Shown here piece by piece: positions 8,841 through 17,725 of a stretch of DNA of 64,000 bases. Made by a program: the position numbers and the translations under genes. Origin of the DNA: CAYNZP01 sp964401835 (GTDB taxonomy: Bacteria; Planctomycetota; Phycisphaerae; SM23-33); the NCBI GenBank assembly GCA_964401835.1, contig CAYNZP010000012.1, positions 1 through 64,000 of the forward strand, read 5' to 3'. The notes beneath the pieces were generated by a model. That model had not been told where the DNA came from and ran no database searches. It saw only the letters and a program-made list of their open reading frames with translations. Positions within the stretch are counted from its first letter, which is position 1; every line of letters begins with the position of its first letter.

Positions 8841-9249
8841 TATTTCGTCCTCTTTCCACTCCAAACGGCAATCCTTGCCATTGAAGCCGGATGATTTAAT
8901 TGCGGCTGTCCCTGCCGCCATTTGCCCGAGTTCGCTTTTTTCAGGCAAAGTTCATTAACTTTTAAAAACCAGTTGTTGTCCTTTTTACCTTTGTTAAGTT
9001 AGGTAAATTAGGCAACATGTTTAATTTCGGGAATAGTGGGAGAATTTCTTTAGGCAAAATGTTAACTTAGGTAGTTTGGCGAGTTTGGGGAAAGAATATT
9101 GTGACTTTAAATCATCCGAGATGGAAAACATCTTCCGAGCTAATTGATGGTATCCAAAGATGTTGCGAAGATTGTGACATGGAGCATATTCATACCATCT
9201 CTCCCCCAATTATCATGAAATGTTTCTCAAAAAACTTTCAAAAAACTTC
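8841..9249. other. Intergenic region with degenerate 9-bp units
   Basis: About 410 bases. Between 8996 and 9090 there are short, imperfect runs of a 9-base unit (TTAGGTAAA TTAGGCAAC, then TTAGGTAGT TTGGCGAGT TTGGGGAAA). A 62-codon open frame covers part of it but lacks a ribosome site, so I do not call a gene. Confidence 0.4.
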
Positions 9250-10152
9250 TTAAGAAGCCTTTTTTGAGATATCTGCGTTAGCTTTTTCAACCCGGTTTTT
9301 GCCTTTACGCTTGGCTTTGTAAAGGGCCTTGTCAGCCTTTTTGAGCAGTTCCTCGCTGGAAAAGACATCGTCGGTATCGGCAACGCCAAAACTTGCAGAG
9401 ATTTGGATATCTTTGCCGTGGAGGTCTATATCAATTTTTTCAATTTGATTCCGACATCTTTCAGCAAGATTCGCAGCTGAATCTTGCGACTGCTGCGGTA
9501 CCAAAACAGTAAACTCCTCACCACCATACCTTGCCGGGAAATCAATCTTTCTGCACTCGCCCCGTACAGCTCTGGCCACTTCCTGAAGCAAAGTATCACC
9601 GACGGCATGGCCGTAATTGTCATTAATATGTTTGAAGTCGTCCAGATCAGCCATGATAAGAGAAAATTTTCCGCCATGACGCTGAACACGCGACCATTCC
9701 CTTGCCAGCCGTTCCATAAGCGCACGGCGATTCCATAATTCCGTCAGCGGATCGACCTGAGCATATTTAATCAGCAAATCCTGAAGGTGCTTTGTCCGCA
9801 GTGCCGCTCGCACTCTTGCGCGAAGCTCAAAAGCATCAAAAGGTTTGGTAACGTAATCTACCGCTCCCATATCCAAACCCTTAACCTTATTCTCCTGGTC
9901 ATCGGATGCCGTCAGAAAAATCACTGGTATGATGCACAGTTCCTCATCAGCCTTGAGCATGCGACATATCTCAAAACCGGACATTTCAGGCATGTCGATA
10001 TCCAGCAGGATCAAATCCGGCCTGGAGCTTCGGGCCATTTTCAGACCTTTTTTGCCATTAGGGGCACAGAGAATATCTAGGTTTTCCTTAGCAAGCCTGG
10101 CCTGTGCAATTTTCAGGGCCTGGGGGCTATCGTCTATGATTAATACTTTCAT
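9250..10152 (-). CDS. Response regulator with diguanylate cyclase (GGDEF) output
   Basis: This is a PleD-like two-domain protein of about 300 residues. The receiver domain (1-120) has the acidic pocket D-D-S, the phospho-acceptor Asp in LILLDIDMPEM and the conserved K-P-F. The GGDEF domain (about 133-292) carries GGEEF, which is catalytically competent, with an R-x-x-D inhibitory site five residues before it (RKIDFPARYGGEEF). Phosphorylation should switch on cyclic-di-GMP synthesis, with product feedback. The start ATG shares its first base with the TGA of the preceding receiver-Hpt gene; a GTG three bases earlier is an alternative. The two are translationally coupled and probably belong to one phosphorelay. 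Confidence 0.92.
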   Translation of the reverse strand: MKVLIIDDSPQALKIAQARLAKENLDILCAPNGKKGLKMARSSRPDLILLDIDMPEMSGFEICRMLKADEELCIIPVIFLTASDDQENKVKGLDMGAVDYVTKPFDAFELRARVRAALRTKHLQDLLIKYAQVDPLTELWNRRALMERLAREWSRVQRHGGKFSLIMADLDDFKHINDNYGHAVGDTLLQEVARAVRGECRKIDFPARYGGEEFTVLVPQQSQDSAANLAERCRNQIEKIDIDLHGKDIQISASFGVADTDDVFSSEELLKKADKALYKAKRKGKNRVEKANADISKKAS

Positions 10153-10919
10153 CACTTCAGGGCTCCTTTTGAGGACAAAACACCCCTACGCCCCCGAACA
10201 ACAGCCCCGCAAATCTTCCCCAATTCGCTCAACGCCAACTTCGAAGCTTCGTGATCCTGGGCCTTTGCAGCATCCTCCAAGCCCCGAGATGCTTCCGTTA
10301 TCCCCTGATATCCATAACTCCCACCAGCACCTTTAAGCTGATGGGCCATGCGTTTAAGTTCATCGAAACAACTGTTATTCAGTGCAGCTCGCATTTCCTT
10401 GAGTTGGCTATCAAGGCCGGAAACGAAGTCCTCTATTACCTCAGCTAAATCCGGATCGTCAGCAAAATCAGACTCGACGCCTTCAACACTTCCCGTCCCA
10501 TTACCAACAGCATAGTTATAAACAGCATCTATCAACTTCTGTTTTCTGACGGGTTTTGTCATCACGTCATTGCAACCAGCGTTAATACTACTATCCTGGT
10601 CATCCTGTGAGGTATTAGCGGTTAAGGCGAGAATCGGCTTTTCGAACCCTTCCGATCTCAAAAGCCTTGTTGCTTCATAGCCGTCCATCTCGGGCATCTG
10701 CATATCCATCAGGATAATGTCGAATTGCTCCATGGAAGCCTTTTCAATGGCGATTTTACCATTTTCGGCTAAGCAAACCTCAGCGCCGGAATTTTTCAGA
10801 ATTGTCTTTATGAGGACTTGATTGTCGATGCCGTCCTCAACCAATAGGATACGCAGGTCCTCCAATGGCTGTGACCCTTGGCCCCCATTGCAAGCTTTTT
10901 GGCCTCGTGGCATCTCCAT
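10152..10919 (-). CDS. Receiver plus histidine-phosphotransfer (Hpt) protein
   Basis: The preferred start is ATG 10917..10919, 7 bases after AGGAAG; the frame stays open upstream to 10997. The 255-residue product has a receiver domain (about 17-140) with L-V-E-D-G, the acceptor Asp in ILMDMQMPEMDGYEA and M-T-K-P-V. A C-terminal Hpt domain (about 165-245) holds the phosphorylatable His in MAHQLKGAGGSYGYQG. There is no kinase domain, so a separate sensor kinase must feed it. This organisation is the tail half of a hybrid kinase, here free-standing. It is coupled to the diguanylate cyclase gene downstream, which may be its phosphorelay target. Confidence 0.9.
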   Translation of the reverse strand: MEMPRGQKACNGGQGSQPLEDLRILLVEDGIDNQVLIKTILKNSGAEVCLAENGKIAIEKASMEQFDIILMDMQMPEMDGYEATRLLRSEGFEKPILALTANTSQDDQDSSINAGCNDVMTKPVRKQKLIDAVYNYAVGNGTGSVEGVESDFADDPDLAEVIEDFVSGLDSQLKEMRAALNNSCFDELKRMAHQLKGAGGSYGYQGITEASRGLEDAAKAQDHEASKLALSELGKICGAVVRGRRGVLSSKGALK

Positions 10920-11088
10920 TTTTTTACTTCCTGAACCTGCAAAGTGGTTAATCAGTATTTTTTTCAAACAAAATATCTTCATAAATCCCGATCCCAATAC
11001 TGTATCGGACCTTAGGGCGGCCAGCTTTATTAACGAGTTTGTTTTATCCGGGCTTGTTTATGCAGCGTTTTTTTTATAACCTTTTGCC

Positions 11089-11559
11089 ATGCAAAGAATA
11101 GGATTTGGTTACGATTCTCACCGCTTCGAGCTTGGCAGAGATTTGGTTCTTGGCGGAGTAAAGATACCCCACAAGGCAGGACTGGCCGGTCATAGCGACG
11201 CCGATGCAGTCTTGCACGCCATAACCGATGCCATTCTCGGCGCGATTGCAGCAGGCGATATAGGCGAGCTTTTCCCGGACACTGACCCGAAGTGGGAAGG
11301 TGCCGACAGCAGCCAGTTTCTCTCTCACGCCGTAAGCCTTGCGGAAAAAGATGGTTACAGTGTAGCTAACTGCGACGTGACAGTAATAGCTCAGCAGCCA
11401 AAACTCGGGCCATACAAGAGGCAGATGCAGGAAAGAATTGCAGAATTGCTCGGGGTAGATGCCAATGTTGTGAACGTAAAGGCGAAGACCAACGAGAATA
11501 TGGGTTTCATAGGCCGAGGCGAAGGCATCGCTGCCATGGCCGGAGTACTTTTAGCATAA
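11089..11559 (+). CDS. ispF: 2-C-methyl-D-erythritol 2,4-cyclodiphosphate synthase
   Basis: The 156-residue enzyme of the non-mevalonate isoprenoid pathway converts CDP-ME 2-phosphate to MEcPP with release of CMP. It has the typical length and all signatures: GYDSHRF (Asp8 and His10 bind zinc), AGHSDADAVLHA (third zinc ligand His), DIGELFPDTDP, and the C-terminal K-A-K-T-N-E-N-M-G-F-I-G-R-G-E-G-I-A. It is the first gene of a plus-strand run; cysS starts 30 bases later. The ispF-cysS pairing occurs in several bacterial groups. The trimeric enzyme is cytoplasmic. Confidence 0.96.
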   Translation: MQRIGFGYDSHRFELGRDLVLGGVKIPHKAGLAGHSDADAVLHAITDAILGAIAAGDIGELFPDTDPKWEGADSSQFLSHAVSLAEKDGYSVANCDVTVIAQQPKLGPYKRQMQERIAELLGVDANVVNVKAKTNENMGFIGRGEGIAAMAGVLLA

Positions 11560-11588
11560 TTTTTGGCATAATCAGGCAAAACATTAAG

Positions 11589-13007
11589 ATGTCAGTAAAG
11601 CTATATAACTCACTCACAAGATCGAAAGAAGAATTCAAGCCCGTCGAAGCCGGCAAGGTCGGACTCTACACATGCGGACCGACCGTCTACAACTTTGCCC
11701 ACATCGGCAATCTCAGGACATATGTCTTCGAAGATATCCTCAGGCGAGTCCTGCGCAGCTGCGGCTACGAAGTCAAACATGTCATGAACGTCACCGACGT
11801 CGGCCACCTGGTAAGCGACTCCGACGAGGGCGAAGATAAGATGGCCATCGCGGCTGAGCGTGAGCACAAAAGCGTCTGGGACCTGGCTGACTTTTACTGG
11901 CAGGCATTTTGGAATGACCTAAAACATCTGAACATCCTTGAACCGGATATCTGGTGCAAAGCGACTGACCACATCAAGGAACAAATCGATCTGGTCAAGA
12001 CGCTCGAGGAAAAGGGTTTCACTTACAACATTGAAGACGGCGTTTATTTCGATACGTCGAAACTTCCTGATTACGGCAAGCTCGCAAGGCTGGATATTGA
12101 AGGGCTAAAAGCTGGCGCCCGGATTGAGATGACTGCCGGCAAGAAAAACCCAACCGATTTCGCACTGTGGAAATTCTCGCCAAAAGACCAGAAGCGTCTT
12201 ATGGAATGGGACAGCCCGTGGGGTGTAGGATTCCCGGGTTGGCATATCGAATGTTCCGCGATGGCTATTAGATATCTCGGTGAATACCTGGATATTCACT
12301 GCGGAGGAATCGACCACATTACGATTCATCACACAAACGAGATAGCCCAGGCGGAATGCGCCCTCGGCCATCAGTGGGTAAACTACTGGATTCACGGCGA
12401 ATTCCTGACCTTCCACCGTGAAGGAGATGAAGACGCCAGAATGTCCAAATCCAGCGGGGAATTCCTGACAGTTGACAGGCTCATCGAGCGAGGCTACGAC
12501 CCGCTGGCGTATAGGTACTTCCTGCTAAACGCGCATTACCGTCAGCAACTCGCATTCACCTGGGATGGAATGGACGCTGCTGCTAATGCCGTCAAGAATT
12601 TAAAAGCCGCAGCTCTTCCACTCAAGAAGGAATTCGACGAAAACGATAAGCCGATCAAGAAATGGCTGGATACATTTAACGAGGCAGCCCGTGATGACCT
12701 TAACATGCCGCGCAGTCTGGCTGCCATGTGGGGACTTTTAAAAGACACAACAGAAGACGCTGAAAGCCCGGGAGAAGTTTACGCAACATTGCTGGCGATG
12801 GATGAGATTCTTGGCCTGGGAATCAAGGATTTCCAGGAGCAGGCCCTGGCGATATCCGAAGAGGAAATCCTTCAACTCATCGAACAGCGCAATGCCGCCC
12901 GTAAGGCAAAGGACTTTGCCATTTCCGACAAAATCCGCGATGAACTGAAGGAAAAAGGCATCGAGCTGAAAGACTCGCCCGAAGGAACGACCTGGCAGCA
13001 GATATAA
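11589..13007 (+). CDS. cysS: Cysteinyl-tRNA synthetase
   Basis: A 472-residue class I synthetase that charges tRNA-Cys. Visible marks are the N-terminal zinc-cysteine region Y-T-C-G-P-T-V-Y, the HIGH motif as AHIGNLRTY, the zinc ligands around GWHIECSAMA and GGIDHITIHHTNE, and the KMSKS-type loop as ARMSKSSGEFL. The C-terminus (about 350-472) is the helical DALR anticodon domain. Length is normal. It follows ispF closely and precedes a methyltransferase gene with almost no gap, so they share a transcript. Confidence 0.97.
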   Translation: MSVKLYNSLTRSKEEFKPVEAGKVGLYTCGPTVYNFAHIGNLRTYVFEDILRRVLRSCGYEVKHVMNVTDVGHLVSDSDEGEDKMAIAAEREHKSVWDLADFYWQAFWNDLKHLNILEPDIWCKATDHIKEQIDLVKTLEEKGFTYNIEDGVYFDTSKLPDYGKLARLDIEGLKAGARIEMTAGKKNPTDFALWKFSPKDQKRLMEWDSPWGVGFPGWHIECSAMAIRYLGEYLDIHCGGIDHITIHHTNEIAQAECALGHQWVNYWIHGEFLTFHREGDEDARMSKSSGEFLTVDRLIERGYDPLAYRYFLLNAHYRQQLAFTWDGMDAAANAVKNLKAAALPLKKEFDENDKPIKKWLDTFNEAARDDLNMPRSLAAMWGLLKDTTEDAESPGEVYATLLAMDEILGLGIKDFQEQALAISEEEILQLIEQRNAARKAKDFAISDKIRDELKEKGIELKDSPEGTTWQQI

Positions 13008-13009
13008 GA

Positions 13010-13873
13010 ATGCCAAAAATATTTGATGGAGCGAAATTGATGGCCGAAGGCACATCTCCGGAAAAATGCGCAGTTTGCGGCCAATGTAATCCACAATCAT
13101 TTCGTCTTTTTTTCGACGGCTACCTTAAACTTCTCCGGTGCAAAAACTGTGGATTTGCATTTCAAGCTGCCGGCCAAGAAGGAATCGAAAATTACGATGA
13201 CGCCTATGGTCTGTCTTTTCTCGATGAGGGCAAAGAGTTCATGTACCCCAAGCGCCAAAGGGCACTGGCTGATATCCGGGACCGAATATTAAAAGCAAAA
13301 CCAACGGGCAAACTTCTCGACGTCGGCTGCGGCGATGGCCAATTCCTGAATCTATGCAAAGAAAACTTCGACTGCTATGGCATAGAACCAAGCAAGCAGC
13401 TTTCAAAATATGCCGCCGAGAAAACGGACGCGACAGTAGCCTGCGACTGCTACGATAAATCCAGATTTGAGGAAAACTCCTTCGACGTTATAACATTTAT
13501 CCAGGTACTCGAACATCTGAGAAATCCGCTTGAGGCGCTGGAAACCGCGAAGTTTCATCTCAAGCCCGGCGGCCTGATTGTTATCGAAGTGCCATCGATT
13601 AACGCCCCGCACTTTCTCACCTGGCGATTCACGGGCATTAAATGGTTCGTTCGCCCGCCAGCTGGGATAATCAAATGGCATTGGGGCTATTACAGTCCGA
13701 AAACGCTTGGCCTCCTCGCTCACAAGGTGGGCTTTGAGAAAAGCTCGTTAATTACCGGCCGATGGAGAGTTAAATACGCTGACAGTTTCCCGGGCAAGAT
13801 CGCCCTGCTTACCGATGGGCTTTTCAATTCGCTCAAAATTGGGGGCATTCTCTACCTGGGCGTCAAAAAGTGA
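13010..13873 (+). CDS. Class I SAM methyltransferase with N-terminal zinc ribbon
   Basis: Two starts are possible. ATG 13010 is three bases after cysS but has no ribosome site; ATG 13040 has GGAG in front and is preferred. The N-terminus has two CxxC pairs (C-A-V-C-G-Q-C and C-K-N-C-G-F), typical of a small zinc ribbon found in sugar and polyketide C- or O-methyltransferases. The Rossmann core follows: KLLDVGCGDGQFL is motif I, and DVITFIQVLEHLRNP is the motif IV region where the catalytic pocket forms. LKPGGLIVIEVP is post-motif II. The substrate is unknown; relatives act on lipids, quinones or sugar nucleotides. Its place between cysS and ruvC may only be co-transcription. Confidence 0.85.
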   Translation: MPKIFDGAKLMAEGTSPEKCAVCGQCNPQSFRLFFDGYLKLLRCKNCGFAFQAAGQEGIENYDDAYGLSFLDEGKEFMYPKRQRALADIRDRILKAKPTGKLLDVGCGDGQFLNLCKENFDCYGIEPSKQLSKYAAEKTDATVACDCYDKSRFEENSFDVITFIQVLEHLRNPLEALETAKFHLKPGGLIVIEVPSINAPHFLTWRFTGIKWFVRPPAGIIKWHWGYYSPKTLGLLAHKVGFEKSSLITGRWRVKYADSFPGKIALLTDGLFNSLKIGGILYLGVKK

Positions 13874-13909
13874 GTGGAGGTTTGGACCTTGGAGCATTAT
13901 CATTAGGCC

Positions 13910-14413
13910 ATGGCAAGGACAGGGAAGTCCACATATCGCGTACTGGGAATCGACCCGGGCTTGAACATCACCGGCTATGCTGTGCTCGATTTCGGCAACG
14001 GGGAGCCGAAAATCCTCGAAGCCGGTGCCCTCAAGACAAATCCCAAGGCCCCTATGGCCGAAAGAATAGCCCTGCTGTATAAGGACCTTTGCGAAACCAT
14101 TGAAGAACTCAAGCCCCAGGCAGCTGCCGTCGAGCAGCTTTACGCACATTATAAGCACCCGCGAACAGCCATCCTGATAGGACATGCGCGTGGGATAATC
14201 CTACTGGCCTGCCAGAACGCTGGCCTTGAACTGCACGACCTGCCGGCTACGAAAGTGAAAAAGAGCCTGACCGGCAACGGCCATGCTTCGAAGCGACAAA
14301 TGCAATTAGCGGTCCAGTCGGTCTGCAAACTAACCGAGCCACCCGAACCGGCCGACGTAGCCGACGCCATCGCTATCGCCCTTTGTGCTGGAAATAGAAT
14401 TTTATCCGTGTAA
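13910..14413 (+). CDS. ruvC: Holliday junction endonuclease RuvC
   Basis: At 167 residues it has standard length. RuvC is a dimeric RNase-H-fold nuclease that cuts four-way junctions after RuvAB branch migration. The catalytic acidic residues are visible: Asp in VLGIDPGLNITGYA, Glu in AAAVEQLYAHYKHPRTA, and the pair near DVADAIAIALC at the C-terminus. The K-K-S-L-T-G-N-G-H-A-S-K segment is the DNA-contacting loop. It starts 36 bases after the methyltransferase stop and precedes ruvA by 11 bases. Confidence 0.96.
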   Translation: MARTGKSTYRVLGIDPGLNITGYAVLDFGNGEPKILEAGALKTNPKAPMAERIALLYKDLCETIEELKPQAAAVEQLYAHYKHPRTAILIGHARGIILLACQNAGLELHDLPATKVKKSLTGNGHASKRQMQLAVQSVCKLTEPPEPADVADAIAIALCAGNRILSV

Positions 14414-14424
14414 TCTGTGAACTA

Positions 14425-15048
14425 ATGATTGCGAGAATAGCAGGAAGACTTGAGGAAGTTTCATCCGACTGTGCCCTGATCGACACTGGCGACGGGCTCT
14501 GGTACGAAGTGCGTCTGGCTGCCTGCGACTCCGAGCGACTTTCCCGCCGTATCGGCCAGGACATCGTCCTGCATACCATCCACTATTTCGAGGGCGACCC
14601 TTCCCACGGAACCCAGGCGCCGAAGCTTATCGGCTTTATCAATGACTCCGACCGCGATTTTTTCCGCGTTTTCATTACCGTCAAGGGTGTCGGTATTCGC
14701 AAGGCATTGCGAGCCCTGATTAGACCTGTGGCGGAAGTAGCCGGAGCCATCCAGGCTAAAGACGTGAAATCTCTTACGGCCCTGCCGGAAATCGGCAAGC
14801 GAACGGCTGAGCAGATAATCGCCGAACTCAATGGCAAGGTCGACGCCTTCGCTGGCGAGATGGCCGGCCAGGCCGAGGTCGAGCTTCCTGCCGCTGGGGA
14901 GGAAGCGATTTCCGTTCTTGTCCAACTGGGAGAACGGCGAGCCGACGCCATGGCTCTGGTGCAGAGAGTATTGGCTGTCGCGCCGGATATTGACTCGCCT
15001 GAAGAAATAATTCAGCAGGCTTATAAACTGAAGGCCGGAAGCATCTAA
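14425..15048 (+). CDS. ruvA: Holliday junction branch migration protein RuvA
   Basis: The 207-residue protein has the three RuvA domains. The N-terminal OB-fold is residues 1-65 (starts MIARIAGRLEEV). Tandem helix-hairpin-helix motifs follow at about 70-130 (FITVKGVGIRKALRAL and LTALPEIGKRTAEQIIAEL). The C-terminal domain III (about 155-205) contacts RuvB. The tetramer holds the junction for RuvB. The N-terminal region is slightly divergent (FINDSDRDFFRVF), but the HhH glycine loops are intact. The RuvB start is three bases after its stop. Confidence 0.94.
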   Translation: MIARIAGRLEEVSSDCALIDTGDGLWYEVRLAACDSERLSRRIGQDIVLHTIHYFEGDPSHGTQAPKLIGFINDSDRDFFRVFITVKGVGIRKALRALIRPVAEVAGAIQAKDVKSLTALPEIGKRTAEQIIAELNGKVDAFAGEMAGQAEVELPAAGEEAISVLVQLGERRADAMALVQRVLAVAPDIDSPEEIIQQAYKLKAGSI

Positions 15049-15051
15049 AAC

Positions 15052-16092
15052 ATGGCTAGAGAAAAAATAATTTCGAACGAATCCAACGGTGTCGAGGACG
15101 AAAAATTCAACGTGGCGTTGCGGCCGCTAACGCTTGACGACTGCATCGGCAGCGGCGACCTGATGGAAAAGCTGCGTATAAGCATCGCCGCAGCCTGCAA
15201 ACGTGAAGAGCCGATGGAACACGTCCTTCTCCATGGCCCGCCGGGGCTCGGCAAGACAACGCTTGCCTATGTCATCGCACATGAGATGGGCAGCACTATC
15301 CGGGTAACCTCCGGCCCGGCACTAACGCGGCCGAGCGACCTTATCGGAATTCTGACAAACCTCGAAGACCGGGACGTTTTGTTCATAGACGAAATCCACC
15401 GCCTCACACCGGCTGTCGAGGAGTATATCTACCCAGCCATGGAAGATTACAAGGTGGACTTTGTCGTCGATTCCGGCATGCACAGTAGGACGATAAATCT
15501 TCCGCTCAAGCCGTTTACTCTTATCGGTGCTACAACGAGGGCTGGTTTGCTTTCGCCACCGCTTCGGACACGCTTTGGAATTAACCACCATCTGGAATAC
15601 TGGTCGATGGAGGATTTGCTTCTACGGGCCAAGATGTCGGCTGACATGTTGAAGATAGATTTTGACGACAGCGGCCTGACAATGCTCGCTGACCGTGCGC
15701 GAGGCACGCCGCGAATAGCCAACCGCCTGCTGCGACGCTGCCGCGATTACGCGCAGGTCAAGGGCAACGGCAAATTGACGACTGACTCGGTATCCGCTGC
15801 GCTCGACCTCGAGGGCATCGACGAACTTGGACTGGATGAACTCGACAGGCGATTCCTGAAAACGATTATGGGGGTTTACAAGGGCGGCCCGGTTGGCATC
15901 GAAGCTGTCGCAGCTACACTTGGCGAAGAGACAGATACGCTAGTTGATGTAGTCGAACCTTATCTGCTCCAGATAGGCCTGCTAGCCCGCACCCGCCGCG
16001 GCCGACTGGCAACAATCAAGGCATACGAACACCTGAAAATTACGCCACCAAAACAGCAGGAAGAATCGACTTTGTTTAACAATGAAAACTAA
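15052..16092 (+). CDS. ruvB: Holliday junction DNA helicase RuvB
   Basis: A 346-residue AAA+ ATPase of standard length. Walker A is HGPPGLGKTTLA and Walker B is V-L-F-I-D-E-I-H. The sensor region is FTLIGATTRAGLLSPPLRTRFG with its arginine finger, sensor 2 is ARGTPRIANRLLRR, and the C-terminal winged helix includes GPVGIEAVAATLGEE. It drives branch migration with RuvA. The ruvC-ruvA-ruvB order is the classical operon, and it ends against a convergent methyltransferase gene 8 bases away. Confidence 0.97.
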   Translation: MAREKIISNESNGVEDEKFNVALRPLTLDDCIGSGDLMEKLRISIAAACKREEPMEHVLLHGPPGLGKTTLAYVIAHEMGSTIRVTSGPALTRPSDLIGILTNLEDRDVLFIDEIHRLTPAVEEYIYPAMEDYKVDFVVDSGMHSRTINLPLKPFTLIGATTRAGLLSPPLRTRFGINHHLEYWSMEDLLLRAKMSADMLKIDFDDSGLTMLADRARGTPRIANRLLRRCRDYAQVKGNGKLTTDSVSAALDLEGIDELGLDELDRRFLKTIMGVYKGGPVGIEAVAATLGEETDTLVDVVEPYLLQIGLLARTRRGRLATIKAYEHLKITPPKQQEESTLFNNEN

Positions 16093-16100
16093 GAAGCTTT

Positions 16101-16853
16101 TTAATTTTCAGGCTTTTGTGCAACAGCAATCAATCTCTTTGAATGGCGTGTCAACCGGCCCAACGGAGAACAACCGAAAAACTCAATATTCCGAAATCCC
16201 GCTTTACTAAGTAATGATCGCATTTCAGCCGCGTTGTAGAGATAGTGTGAAAAACGGTGTACCTCTACCTTCTTACCCTTGGACATAGTCCACGTATTCA
16301 AGACGCGATCGCCCTTTGTATCCCATTGCGATCGCCTGAGTATACGAACACCGTTGATTTCATCGTCACCCTTTGGCGTAAAACGGGGAATCAACCAGGA
16401 TTTATTCAACATTTCTATCAGAAACTTTGCGCCCGGTTTCAGTGCCTTAAATGCAGCTTTAGCTGTGGCGATATTGCCCGCTTCATTAAAATATCCGAAG
16501 CTGGTAAACCAATTGACGACAGCATCAAATTCACCTTCAAAAGAAAGCTCACGCATATCTGAACGGACGAATGAAATATCAAGCCCTTCCGTCTTAGCGT
16601 GTTTTCGTGCACGGCGAATATAGGAAGCCGTCAGGTCAACACCGGTAACATCCAACCCCAATTTCGCCAACGCAAATGTTATACGGCCCATCCCACATGG
16701 ACAGTCCAAAACACGCTGGCCTTTTCGAAGCTTCAGCACCTTTTTGATGATCTTGGCTTCCTCAAGCGTTCGCGCACTATCAAAATGCCCGGCAAGAACG
16801 TGCCCATACAAGCCATCAAAAAACGTTTCGTACCACGGTATTGTTTTACTCAT
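16101..16853 (-). CDS. Class I SAM methyltransferase (second gene of attenuated pair)
   Basis: The 250-residue protein has a Methyltransf_25/11-type core. QRVLDCPCGMGRITFALAKL is motif I, with P-C-G-M-G in place of the commoner G-C-G-x-G. It continues VTGVDLTASYIRRAR (acidic residue binding SAM ribose) and FDAVVNWFTSFGYF, which matches enzymes where N-W-x-x-S-F-G-Y-F lines the pocket. A beta-rich insertion at about 165-215 follows. Three bases separate it from the upstream methyltransferase, so both are read from the promoter and leader at 17.7-17.9 kb. The substrate is unknown; small-molecule methylation is more likely than nucleic acid. Confidence 0.85.
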   Translation of the reverse strand: MSKTIPWYETFFDGLYGHVLAGHFDSARTLEEAKIIKKVLKLRKGQRVLDCPCGMGRITFALAKLGLDVTGVDLTASYIRRARKHAKTEGLDISFVRSDMRELSFEGEFDAVVNWFTSFGYFNEAGNIATAKAAFKALKPGAKFLIEMLNKSWLIPRFTPKGDDEINGVRILRRSQWDTKGDRVLNTWTMSKGKKVEVHRFSHYLYNAAEMRSLLSKAGFRNIEFFGCSPLGRLTRHSKRLIAVAQKPEN

Positions 16854-16856
16854 TCC

Positions 16857-17687
16857 TCAATTCCCTTTCTTTGCAACTGCAATCGTATGCGTACCCATGT
16901 CCAGACAGCCCGGCTCGTGGCATGCAGCAAGCTCGAGTTCGAGAAGTTGCTGCCACTGGACGGGATCTTTTCTTACCTCATCCAGTCTTTCGCCCCACAC
17001 GGTAGACAGACAGTTGGAGGCCGACATGTCCAGTACCTCAAAACCTTCGCTCTCGAGAAGTTTTCGCAATTGGTCGGGCCTGTACATGCGGCAGTTGTGC
17101 TCATTCTCAGGGTTATTGGCCGGGCACAGGTCCCCCGTAGCAACAATCGCCCTGTTAACCTCCACTGGAAGCTTGAGAACTCCATCCAGATACTTATGAA
17201 CCGTGCCCCACATGGACATCACACTGAACAAGGCAAGTCCATTTGGTTTTAGAATCCGACCACACTCAGCGAGCGCCTGTCCAGCTTTTTCGAAGACATA
17301 ACTCAATGGACCGCCATAACAAACAATAAAGTCAAACGCTCCATCCTCCAGAACGCTCATGTCACATATGTCAAGCTGATAATACTGTTCAACACCATGC
17401 TCGAAACCATGTTCAACCGCCTTTCTCCGATTGAGTTCCAACTGCGCTGTAGATATATCTACAGCTGTTACGATTGCCCCAAGCTCGACCAGAATCTGTG
17501 TAAAACGTCCCGGTCCCGGGCCAATTTCCAAGACACGGGCTCCAGAGTTAACATACTTCTCCAAGTAATGGCGATGAATATAGAGTTTGACCTCATTTTC
17601 TGGACCTTGAACAAGCCGCTCCCATTCTTTCTCACCATATTGGTCGTAGAATTGTTTAACCCAGTTGACATCGTATATTTTGCTCAT
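16857..17687 (-). CDS. Class I SAM methyltransferase (first gene of attenuated pair)
   Basis: The start is taken at ATG 17685..17687, seven bases after AAGGGG; a more upstream ATG at 17705 overlaps that ribosome site. The 276-residue protein has a clear Rossmann core: ARVLEIGPGPGRFTQILVEL (motif I), AVDISTAQLELNRR and DFIVCYGGPLSYVFEKA. The C-terminal half (about 190-276) has several Cys/His (C-P-A-N-N-P-E-N-E-H-N-C-R-M-Y, then C-H-E-P-G-C), perhaps a metal site. The gene sits just behind a terminator that can be replaced by an antiterminator, so its expression is probably conditional. The substrate is not known. Confidence 0.85.
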   Translation of the reverse strand: MSKIYDVNWVKQFYDQYGEKEWERLVQGPENEVKLYIHRHYLEKYVNSGARVLEIGPGPGRFTQILVELGAIVTAVDISTAQLELNRRKAVEHGFEHGVEQYYQLDICDMSVLEDGAFDFIVCYGGPLSYVFEKAGQALAECGRILKPNGLALFSVMSMWGTVHKYLDGVLKLPVEVNRAIVATGDLCPANNPENEHNCRMYRPDQLRKLLESEGFEVLDMSASNCLSTVWGERLDEVRKDPVQWQQLLELELAACHEPGCLDMGTHTIAVAKKGN

Positions 17688-17725
17688 GATTAGTTCCCCT
17701 TTCATTGAAACTTAACCCACAAAAA

